Positions 50,557 through 62,835 of a stretch of 64,000 nucleotides of DNA are shown in pieces (within the stretch, counting starts at the first letter, position 1; the number at the start of each line of letters is the position of its first letter). The notes under the pieces were generated by a model that was not told where the DNA came from, ran no database searches, and saw only the letters and a program-made list of their open reading frames with translations. The DNA is from Emydura subglobosa (taxonomy: Eukaryota; Chordata; Testudines; Chelidae): assembly GCA_007922225.1 (NCBI GenBank), contig ML679969.1, positions 21,697,628 to 21,761,627 on the forward strand, written 5' to 3'. Both the position numbers and the translations under genes were made by a program.

Positions 50557-50810
50557 TCCAGCAGCCGTTCCCAGGTTAGGTAAAACACACGCCTCTGTTT
50601 AAAGCTGCTTGAATCATTAATATGTTGTGCTACAGAGAAAACGATTTATCCTGCAATATTGAGTTACTTTGTCATGATTCCAGCCTCCTTTTCCTTGTAA
50701 TCTTTTGTCTCCCGTTCCCGGCACCGAGCCGTTGCCATCTGCATTCAGACGTCTTTGTGTAGCTTCTCTTAAGTCATGCGGGACACCGAGAATCTGTATT
50801 TTCAGCACCA

Positions 50811-50838
50811 TCTTTGCCAATATCGCCACCTTGTGGCT
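50811..50838 (-). promoter_or_regulatory. Pcdh promoter CSE, exon F, variant core
   Basis: The minus strand reads AAGGTGGCGATATTGGCAAA, 255-282 bp upstream of the ATG. The CG of the core is kept, but CGCT reads CGAT. Confidence 0.7.
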
Positions 50839-51114
50839 CAGCTAAAGTAACACATCCCATGATTTTACAGTGTAAACACTGTGTAAAATTAATCTGCTTG
50901 GCAGAATTTTCGCTCTATTAATTACAAATTGTGATTATATTTCAGAGTAAGAACATTCGTAATCCAGGTTACTTCCCATTAAACGAGAGAGTTATAATCT
51001 AATAAAACAATAAAATGAATTCTAATACTTCCACCACATCTTTTTTTCTCCCGCATCACAGCATTTTTATTCCACATATCTAAATACCAAAAAGAAGTCA
51101 GTGGAATTCTCTCA

Positions 51115-53275
51115 TCTGGCCCATCGCTTCTCCTTTTAAATCTGAACTCAATGTTGATCGACCAGTCGTTAAGCAATCATCACATATGTAGTTATTGGGA
51201 AGGGCTCCTGTATTGGCATCTATACAATTATTGAGAAACAAAAAGGGAGTCTCCCATGGCAACTGGAGAAGCGACATGCATCTTTTTCCTGATTTTCTTG
51301 TGTTGCATATTTTACAGTAATGTAGACCAGAACAGAAAAAAGAAAAAGAAATGAAATTGAAGCCAGATTACCAAGTATATATTTATATTTAATACGCTAT
51401 CCTGCTCCTCTTAGGTAGTTACACATGCATATGCGCATCTGAAAACCCATCCACTAGCAGTATATTTAGCGTAGCAGTACTGGATTAGGGCAGCTATCTG
51501 CTGCTGTTGAAAGACCATACATTTTGGCTTAATGTGGTCTTGCTCCGTAACTGGTCTCTCGGTCTTTACCTCTCGATTTTGGAGTCAGACGGTGACGGAG
51601 ATGAGTCTGACCTTCGTAAGAAAGCCAAGAATTTTGACCAGAATCTCCATGCGAAGCCGCCACTTTGGCCACAATGTAATTCGCCTCCATTGCTCGGGGG
51701 ACCAGAGGGAGGTGCTGATCTATAGACGGTGTAAAATGAAGAAGGCGTTGTCATTTTTATCTATTATAAACAACTCAGACGACGATTTCAGAGCTTCATG
51801 GGGAGGACCCGCCATCTGCAGTTCTCATTGCAGCCTGACAATCTCTTACCTTTTCATTATCCAGGGTTCTGAAAACATCAGTGTTACTATTTTCAAAATT
51901 TATGGAGATACAGTAGAAGGCAGCTCATGTATCTGAACCTGCAATATTTCATTTTGGCCTCCTGCTTTGAATCTAATTAACCGCATTTACATTGGCAATG
52001 TAAATGCTGACTGGCAATCAGTACAGCTGGGCAATGTTTTCCTTCAAGTATATAGTGTAGGATGTCTGGTTAAATTCTAGAGAATTGTCATTAAATGTCC
52101 GATATCTGCACGGAGATGATATCCTCCGATATCTGAGTGATTAGGCTGGGAGTCCCTGAGTCCATGGCAGTGATGATTATATTTATACTCCGATGTTCTC
52201 TCACAGTCGAGAGCTGTTGAGGTCCGCAGCTCAGAGTAATTGTTGAAAGTAATAAATATTTAGGGCAAAAGGCAGGTTATCTTCCATGGAAGAAACCTTG
52301 GTCCCCTTGTTCCTGGAATCTGTGTCTCTGACACTGAACAGGACCGCCACTGTCCTTGGCGGGGAGTCCTCGGGGATAGAGCTGATACAGGATGAGAGTG
52401 ATATCTCCGGCGAGTTGTCGTTGACATCCAAATCGTCCGCGAGGACTTTACAGTACGCAGACAGACCCCCGCCATCTGTGACGCTACGTTCCAGCTGGTA
52501 ACTTTTAGCTTTCTCAAAATCCACCCTTGTCCCTTCCGCAGATTGGTATTTCTCCGGGGTAGCTGGAATATTTGGCGACATTTTTCTGATTTACTGGTCA
52601 ATGGGGCTGTTTTCCTGAAGACTGATTTAGTAAATCGCTTGAGCAGAGACAAGGATGTTATTATTGGCATCCAGGACTATAAAGCAGACGTGGGCTGTGC
52701 CAGACCTGGGTGGAGAATCCCCATTGGTGGAAGTAAAATATTTAACTCATCTCCAGTTTCTCTTCCCGGTCTAACTGCCTCTGCAATACCAGCTGTTAGC
52801 ATTTAGTGCCACCCTAGTTAACCATGAGAGCTAAGGAGAACTGCTCATTGGAGTTCAGCAGGTAGTTCTGGAGACGATTGCGTCCCACACCTAAATCCTG
52901 GGCACTGGCCAGAGAAAGTCAGACCCAGCTAATATGGTGTCCGGCATCTCTATTGAACCATTTTATTTTCGGGAAACAGAGGAGAATGATCCTTTGTCAT
53001 AAACCTCCACCTCCGCTTGGATTAGAGACAATGGGGTTTCAAATAATACTTTACAGAGCTCACTTTGCTGGCAAATTTTCTCTCGGTCCAGTTTCTCCTT
53101 AATTGCCAGATCCCCGATGTTTAATTTCAGCCGAATGATCCCTTCAGAAACAATGCGGACCTTACGAGCGGACAGCTGGCTAACAGCGGTCACCAAGTCC
53201 TTCCCAATATTGACGAGAAAGGAGACACTTTCCATTTCCTCAGCTAAAGAGTACAGAATTGTTTCGGATCACGCT
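51115..53275 (-). pseudogene. Protocadherin variable-exon pseudogene 2
   Basis: Decayed variable exon. An EC1 piece at 52963-53235 reads MESVSFLVNIGKDL with a CX5C-like CQQSELC. EC3-EC4 remains at 52231-52581 (DGGGLSAYCKVL and DVNDNSPEI). EC5, EC6, membrane and tail parts follow to about 51115 with many indels. A tail remnant matching the [10 protein letters not shown] block is visible near 51150-51230. The signal peptide is replaced by a CA-rich simple repeat (53277-53325). No clear donor or upstream CSE was found. It sits only about 280 bp beyond the CSE of exon F, far closer than the intact genes are to each other. Confidence 0.85.
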
Positions 53276-53276
53276 C

Positions 53277-53325
53277 GACACACACACGTACACGCAAGCA
53301 AGCAAGCGCGCACACACACACACAG
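53277..53325. repeat. CA-rich simple repeat
   Basis: Imperfect CA/CGCA repeat ('cacacacacgtacacgcaag...cgcacacacacacacac') that occupies the place where the signal peptide of pseudogene 2 should begin. Confidence 0.85.
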
Positions 53326-53929
53326 AGAGATAGAGAAGAAACTAGGCTACCTGCCTTTTGATGGATCCGCTTAATACTGAACACGCTATTTTACTTCAAA
53401 AACAGTCTTTTTAAAGCATTCACTGTGCTTTCCAGCAATTTTCTTGGCGTCCAATATTGCATCTTAATTGCGAGTAATTCGGTTATCAATTGCTGTCCCT
53501 GCATGCATTTAAGACATCCTTACGCTGTATTCAGTCATTCCTCCCGAGCAGCTAAGATGGCTTTTCTTTAGCTTTAGTGTGAATATTGTTTCCTGAATAA
53601 CTTAATGGTTAAAGGATCTGCTGGTCTCCACTAAAAATAATTGATTCCATTAAATCGCTTTCATTGGACAGAGATATCATTTTGATTTTGCCACTTAAGT
53701 ATATCTACATTTATTTCAGTTCTTGCAAAAAATATGATTGAGGGAGAGATTGAGGGATTGATATGTAAATATCTCCCTTTATGAATATGCGGCACAGATA
53801 CTTGAAAATATGAAATTACTCTAGATACAGCTTCTAGTATCTTTCTAAATTATGAACGTGAAGTGTCGGCTTTGACACTGAATACCGGGAAGTGGTATCA
53901 GGGAAGGAGGAGGGAGCAATAGTACCCTA
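53326..53929. other. Intergenic DNA, nothing recognised
   Basis: 5' flank of pseudogene 2. No CGCT box with the usual GGTGGCGCT core was found. Confidence 0.45.
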
Positions 53930-54809
53930 GTTTTGCAACACTTCATTGATAAGCCTTTGAAAGCTAGCCCCAGCATTAATTAACCCAGAAGGCATAACCT
54001 TATACTCATATAGGCCAGATTCCACTATGAAAGCGACTTTTCCTGGGCATCAGCATGCGAGGGAATTTACCTCTACCCTTGAGATAAATTCAGAGTACTT
54101 TTGTATTTTGCACACACACACCTCCACCACCCCCAGTAGATACAGCAGCTCCTCTGTCCTGGGTGTGGGGTAAGGACCAGGGTTAGATGATGGCATTTAC
54201 ACTTCTAAAATCCACATAAAAATCTCAGTGTTTTTATTCCTGTTAAGTACCTCCACAACAGGATATGCTTTTTCATTTAGTAATAACTCCCATGTCTAGC
54301 ATGCTCTCCACTTCCTCCTGAATTTGTCTTTTTTTTCTCATTTAGCACAGTACGCTCTGCTAGGTGCAGGGCATGGCCCCCTAGTTTTAATTAACTGTCT
54401 TATTTTGCTAATTAAACCTGTCAGGTTGGAAAATACCTGCCTGTGGTATCTAAAGAAGGTCAACATCTTTTCGTTTGGGTCCAAACCCTCCCAAATATCA
54501 GTGCTCTTATACTATCTCTGATTAAATCAATTAAAGGGGCAGTACAACAAATTATATACACCATCATCTGTCTTTCATGGTAAGCTTTTAACCTATTGAC
54601 ATGTACCATTTGCGCAGCTCCCCTGCCATGGGCCTTCATTTTAAGTGAACCCATTCACTCTATCATCTCAAAGGATCTCTCTCAAAAATCTTGAATCTTG
54701 TTTTTCCTCCCTGGAATCAACACTAACACAAAGTCATCTATACCAAAGGATCTTTCCCCAGCATGCATGTCTTACCAGGTTTTCCACAGACTTCTGACTC
54801 TTTCCAAGG
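53930..54809 (-). mobile_element. Ty3/gypsy-type relic: integrase C-terminal end and reverse transcriptase
   Basis: Minus-strand reading in broken frames. The integrase tail 'DDFVLVLIPGRKNK' (~54690-54740) and 'VHVNRLKAYHER' (~54580-54620) come first. They are followed by reverse transcriptase pieces 'EEVESMLDMGVI' (~54285-54320), 'FYVDFRSVNA' (~54190-54220) and '[20 protein letters not shown]' (~53950-54015). Integrase therefore precedes reverse transcriptase, the order reported for Gmr1-like Ty3/gypsy elements. Stops and frameshifts make the element dead. It is split from its upstream integrase core by a solo LTR. Confidence 0.8.
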
Positions 54810-54813
54810 TTCT

Positions 54814-55711
54814 TGTTGTGCAAAATTAAGCACTCGGGACTTTTTCAAGGGGAAAAGGCAGTATGCCACATTTATTGACAAAAACTAAGGTAATAACTGA
54901 CTTAAACCTACACACACACACACACATACACGGGCCCAAACGCACCAGAAAGCGTTCTATAGTTATATATAGCTACCAGTCCTGGTCGTGGCTTGAGATC
55001 ATAGCTAGGGTCCGTTGCTGGAGTTCGTGGCTCGTGGCAGCTACCTGGCAAGGGAAGCTGGGCATGAGGAGAGCAGGGTCTTTGTCGGGCACGCACCGAC
55101 GCTCTTCTTTAGATGATGTGTAGAATGCTGTTTTCCCCCCAAAGCCTTGAAATCTCACCCAGTCTTTTATAGGTTTTTCAGTTCTGCTGTGTCACGTCGC
55201 TTCTCTGTGACCGTTGATTGCTGGTACAATAGCAGACGTGACTTTCAGCTTGTTCTTTGATTAAGTTTGTTCTTTTTGTTTTCTGGGGTGGATTCTTCTT
55301 TGATTTTTAGTGATGTGTTCACACTCTTCAGCCTAGGATGGACTTCACACTTCATCAGGACAAGCTGGCAGTTTGGGTCTGACTCATACGCACATACATC
55401 CTCCATTCACACCTTGTTCAGATAACTCTCTTATTCATCTAAAGGTTTACCTCCATTCATACCTTGTTCAGATAACTCTCTTATTCATCTAAAGGTTTAG
55501 AAAGGGTTTGACACAAGATGGAGTACATAGGGTCAAAATGGGGTTTTTATATTCACAATATGGAGTATGACTGGGAGAAGTTCAAATGTTACAGACAAAA
55601 TTGTGAGATGGTGATTATACATAACCATATAGAGGCTGACACAAATAAGGTATGAATTAATCTACACTATGAATTAATCTACAGGGTTACAATTACAATT
55701 TTATTCCTACA
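54814..55711 (-). mobile_element. Solo LTR with 4-bp target-site duplication, nested in the gypsy relic
   Basis: An 898-bp unit beginning TGTTGTGC and ending CCTACA on the plus strand, flanked by TTCT at 54810-54813 and 55712-55715. On the minus strand it shows LTR order: TATAAAAG near 55165-55172, then AATAAA near 54865, then the end. The gypsy integrase reading stops at one edge and resumes at the other, confirming an insertion. No internal genes remain, so it is a recombined solo LTR. The family is not assigned. Confidence 0.8.
55401..55500. repeat. 50-bp tandem duplication inside the solo LTR
   Basis: Two copies of a 50-bp unit (55401-55450 and 55451-55500) that differ at two positions. 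They lie in the presumed U3 part of the LTR, where such duplications often alter enhancer content. Confidence 0.9.
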
Positions 55712-55715
55712 TTCT

Positions 55716-56255
55716 GATGCCCCAAGTCTATCATAGCCTTTAAATTCACTTTAAAAATCAAGTGACATACTCCCTTACAGGCTGTCCTGACTTTTCTATA
55801 CTACACTCCCTAGAGCCTCAAATTAAACCTAGGGGTCCCCTCAACAATTTCCCCATAAAGAAGATCAAGGGGGCAAACCTGTATGTGAATAACACATAAG
55901 GGAGCAACACATCCCAGTTATCTCTTGCCACATAACATACATTCTCAGCATAGACTTCAATTTTCCATGTAATCTTTCTACCATACCACTAGTCTCTGGA
56001 TGATAGCATGTGGCTTTTATATGCCTCACTCCACACAAGTTCCATAATGTCTTGAAAATTACAAACATGAAATTTCCACCAAAGTCTGACAAGATTTCTC
56101 TGGGAAAACCTGCCCTGCTCAAAATAGTCATTAAGGTGGAAGGCATGGTTTCAGCTTCTATGTTCCGAGTTGTGGCTTCAGGGTACCTAGTGATAGAATT
56201 CACCACCATTTTTCAATTTCTGGGTAGGGGACCAACAATATCTACAGGAAATTAG
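55716..56255 (-). mobile_element. Ty3/gypsy-type relic: integrase core
   Basis: Minus-strand translation shows the integrase core: 'PVDIVGPLP' (first acidic residue, ~56225-56250), 'TRYPEATTRNIEAET', 'ILSDFGGNF' (second acidic residue) and 'HPETSGMVERLHGKLK' (glutamate, ~55960-56000). 'SLMCYSHTG' and a decayed 'PFDLLYG' follow. Spacing in the first part is shortened by a deletion. It continues beyond the solo LTR at 54809. Confidence 0.85.
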
Positions 56256-56259
56256 AGAG

Positions 56260-56522
56260 TTATTTTAAAGGTATTTTAAGAAAACATGGACACATGAATG
56301 AATATACAGTCTTAAGTTTCAAAAGGTATTATGGGCTTCTATAAACAACAAGCTCTATTTGACCTTTAGGGTTAACCCAGGCTAAACAGTTGGGGATCTC
56401 TTGCTTATGCCTAGAAACGTCTTGCCCCCCCAAAATTCCTTTTCTTTGGGGATTTTATCTTCCTCCTGCCTTGTTCTCTGAGCTGCAAACTCAGCTGATG
56501 GCAGGAGTCCACGTTCATAATT
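56260..56522 (-). repeat. Interspersed repeat family 'A', copy 3, first half
   Basis: The reverse complement contains 'tttctaggcataagcaagagatccccaac', matching 22587-22611, and 'ccttttgaaacttaagactgta', matching 'ccttttgaaatgtaagattgta' at 22676-22697. It is interrupted by a solo LTR and continues at 57208. Confidence 0.65.
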
Positions 56523-56527
56523 CATCT

Positions 56528-57202
56528 TGTAAGGAGCAGAAGAATATTGTAACGCAAGGGTAGCATAGTGACAAGGCTAGGCCTGAGTTAGCATAAGTAA
56601 TAACAGCTAGGCCTGAGTTGGCATAAAGTAACAATAGCTAGGCCCAAAATGACCCAAACATAACCTCAGGATGAAAGAAGAAGTAGGCCGACCACAGAAC
56701 CAGTTTAAGCCAGCTAAGAGCTAGCTACAGCAGTAAACAAGTGACTGCACCTTAGAGTGGATTGGTCCCTAGCTAACTGCCAATAAAAAAAAAGAATAAC
56801 AAGTGTTAAGGCCCAATCCCCAAGGGGATTAAAATGTAGCCAATAAGTTATTGCTAGAATTGGGGGAGGAGGTATTTTAGGACCCCCCAGGTTAGCCCTG
56901 CCCTGAGGCTCTCCGTGGATCCATCGAGGTACTAGCGGATGCCCTGGGTGGATCGGTTCCCTGGCTGCAACTCTCTTCATAGGGTGAAATACAGGTCTCC
57001 TTACTCTCATGCTGGTAAGTGCCTGGATTCCTGATTTGTACTCCTAGCAGCCTGAATGTTGTAATAATAGCCTAGGATTTGTAACCCTCATAGCTTGGGT
57101 GCTGCTTGAATAAACTGCTGTGTGCGCTTCCTCATCCATCTGTCTCTTTTCTCAGCACTGAGATCTAAAAATAAGAACCGCTCCGCCTCCCCTCGGAGCA
57201 CA
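56528..57202 (+). mobile_element. Solo LTR with 5-bp target-site duplication
   Basis: A 675-bp unit starting TGTAAGGAGC and ending GGAGCACA, flanked by CATCT at 56523-56527 and 57203-57207. An AATAAA lies near 57108 ('gaataaactg'), about 95 bp from the right end, as expected for a plus-oriented LTR. Repeat family A sequence lies on both sides, so this LTR inserted into it. No internal genes are present. Confidence 0.75.
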
Positions 57203-57207
57203 CATCT

Positions 57208-57670
57208 TCACAGGAAGGAGTGCAGAACAGTCTCTAGCCTTTTATTGATGAGTCCTCAATCCAGATATAGGGAGTTTCCAGTTGTAAAATCCACCCATAG
57301 CCTGTGTTCTAACAGTGGGTCTCCTCTTTCACAAAGGGAACCATAATTTCTGTAGAAGAGCAGCTCTTCACATTACACTAAAGTTCCTTTCCTGTATAGT
57401 GATTCACACAATCACAGAGGCTCACAGTAAAACCACTCAAATGTTATATTACAATTTGGAACACATATCACAAGTAAGACTGATGCAGGCAGCAAATTAA
57501 CAAGCATTTAACAGAGGCTAAACACTTTCTTATAATTCTAATACCTATTTTATTAATATTAACCCACTAGTGAGCCAGACAGATTCTAACTATATACCTG
57601 GTAGTGTCTAGCTGAGGTATGGGGACCTCGGCATCAGCTGGTACCTGGCCTGCCAGTGTTACAGCAGGGA
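57208..57670 (-). repeat. Interspersed repeat family 'A', copy 3, second half
   Basis: The reverse complement has 'ccaggtaccagctgatgcc' near 57640, 'ggtattagaattataagaa' near 57530-57550 and 'gtgagcctctgtgattgtgtgaatca' near 57405-57430. These match 22012, 22112 and 22245-22265 of copy 2 in the same order. Confidence 0.7.
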
Positions 57671-59878
57671 CAGAAGCTTTTTTTAAATCTATACATCAGT
57701 GAATTGACAGAGATATTAATGACACCTCTGGGTTTATATGGATATGACATGTCTCTCGTACCTTGTGGCATTAGGTTGCATCACTGTCCTATCAGAGCCA
57801 AAACACAGTTGTGAGGCACATATTTGCACTTCAGTAATATTCAAACATGAAAATGTGGCAACATATTTTCACATTTTGTATAAAACATTTCCATTCTGTA
57901 ATATCTCCAACTAGGTTTAGAAATCTATTGATGGAAACTGCCCCAGAAATCTGACCTGAATTCCTGAACCCAGAAATCTGATTTTAAATTATGCATATAA
58001 TTTTTTTTAAAATGTCAGCATTAATTATGTGGTGTTCTTATTTGGAAGTTCAAGTTGCTGGTCTTAGAAGAGTAACTATACTTTCCCTTTCATTGTAGGA
58101 AACGTGGTGGAACAATATTAAAAAATTGCCCCAAGCTGTCAAAAGATGACTAATATATCTTCCAAGAAAATTGCCAAAACCCACATAATATTAGTAATTT
58201 CTATTGTTTGTTGGGGATCTATGCACCAGCACATAATTATGTAAATTAACATGTTCATCCATCTGGCTATGCCCGCAGAGTTTGCTGTCCACACCTTAGG
58301 GCTGGACTAAACTTTTTTTTTATTTAAATGACCTTATTTCAGATGTTTACAGCCCACAAGTATGCGGATTAAAGAGATTTTGATGTAAGCACATCCCTTT
58401 TTGGCCTGATCATGCCCTTTTTTGAGAAGCTATCAGGTCATTGTTGGTGTGGTGGGCAGAAAGAGCAGATCTCTATTCACCCTAAATCAGAAAGATGGCT
58501 CACCTTTATACCTTTTGTTTAGTCATTAATGGTAAGAATGACTACAGAGACTCTCTACAGTAGTTTACAAATACTTAGAGAAATACTTTATAGATACAGG
58601 TACAAATTCAGGGGTGTGGCTTTCTTTCAATTTCCTGGGCCAGAGGTGCAACCTCGAGTTGGCCTCCATCTTCTTCTGTGAATTATTTGTCTTTACTGTC
58701 CTAAATTTTGTACCATCCGTGACTGCAAACTTTCTTTCTCTTTCTTCATTTCTTAGAGCTGGCAACCTACAATCACCATTTTCTTCTTCCCCTCCCCACG
58801 CCCCATAGCACGGACACAGTGCTGCTTCACTCAGTTGCCTTGAAACATCCCTATTAATGCCTTCATCTTTCTTACCCTAACTACTATAAGTCTTCTCTAG
58901 AGCCTCACCAAGAACCAACTTTCTAAACTACAGAATGCACAAAATTTTAATGTCCACTTTCTGAAATACAGAAAGCAGTATGATGACGTTACTCCAATCT
59001 TTAGAGGACTCCAGCGGTCCCACGTTCATTTCAGGATCCATTTTTTAAAAAATCCCTGCTTTTAAAAAACAACAGCAACAACAAACCCACTCCCATTGGC
59101 TAACACTGCCTACCTCGCGGATTCTCTATCCCACACAACGTCCTCATCTTTTGTAATTCCAGAATTAGCCTCTTCTGCCACTACAAAACAGTCTTTAATT
59201 ATTGGTATAATAGACTTCTCCTCTTCGTTGCCTCGTTTCCAATCCTTCCCCCCTCACCCAATAACTAGGTTAATTTGTTAAGAAAAAAATATTTAACGAA
59301 CAAAAACATGCAATAATTATCTCAGCAATACAATACAAAGTCTACAGATTTCCGAAATGTCACAATTGACAGTTATAGCAAAGCAAATAGTCAGACCCCT
59401 TGTATGTTGCATATGAATTTGTATCTTACAATTGATGGACAGTGAATAGAACCTAAATGGGAGGCAACTTTCTCGCTTGGTTATGGCTTTTGCGGTTTTG
59501 AGTACTTCTCATATCATAGGAGTTTGGAAATCTAGGAGGTGACCGTTAAGAAGAATGAACCCATGGCTGGGATTTTCCAAAGAGGGATTTAGGCACCCAT
59601 ATCAACGGACTGTTGGGCGCTTTATCGTTTAGTCTCCTTTGAAGCCTGTATTATTTCAGGTGAGAAATATCAATGGTTCATACGAAAGCATGTGTATATA
59701 GTCCAAAATATGTTTAATCAGGTAAATAAATGTAGATATGGAAAGGGAAGGAGAAAGGGTGTGTATGGGTGTTCCATCGCTTTATCAGTAACACTGAACT
59801 TTCGGTAGAGGCATAATATAAATACAGTTACCCAAATATAATACTCCTGTTTCCATCTAAGTGGAAGGGATCACTCAC
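57671..59878. other. Intergenic DNA and 3' flank of pseudogene 3
   Basis: No gene recognised. A short 'ttccaaagagggatttaggcaccca' repeat lies near 59575-59600. The rest is AT-rich with T- and A-runs. Confidence 0.45.
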
Positions 59879-62290
<2,412 letters not shown>

Positions 62291-62512
62291 CTGCGAGCCG
62301 TACCAAGCACAGCTGCTCCCAGGGACTCGGAGTGGTTCCCAGCGATGCTCCCTGCTCTAAGGCTGGAGGCTGTCTTATAGGTTCAATGAGGCCGGGCTAT
62401 TTATTAGTCCTTGAATGTCTTCCCAAACAGTTCTTCTGAACCTTTTCCTCCTAGCTGAATGACGCCTTTATAACCTTGAAGAGGACCTTATTTACATCGC
62501 CATTTCTGCCGC

Positions 62513-62540
62513 TCCTTGGCCAACAGCGCCACCAAGTGTT
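62513..62540 (-). promoter_or_regulatory. Pcdh promoter CSE (CGCT box) upstream of pseudogene 3
   Basis: The minus strand reads CTTGGTGGCGCTGTTGGCCA, about 220-250 bp upstream of the decayed exon start. The core is intact and closer to consensus than those of exons A and F. Confidence 0.8.
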
Positions 62541-62835
62541 CAACCGACAATTATAGAAACTAGTAAGGTTTTGGAATCTAAGGCACGTGTCAGATCAAGT
62601 GTCATATGTAGCCCCAGACAAATCTACACTCGCTATACATTTGCGCTGAAAGCTTACTATGGTTTTTTTTATTTTTTATAAAAAGTAATATGAAATGAAT
62701 ATGGAGCAGAAACGAAACTATAACAAACGGTTTTAGCTTCTCTAGTTCAATCATTTTAATATATCTTTATTTTATGTAAAACGGGACAACACTGTTTTAT
62801 TAATATAAAATGACACTTTATATATATAGTAAATG

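Noticed and set aside
51235..51480. A separate short gene near 51.2-51.5 kb
   Set aside because: It reads as the decayed membrane and tail segment of pseudogene 2.
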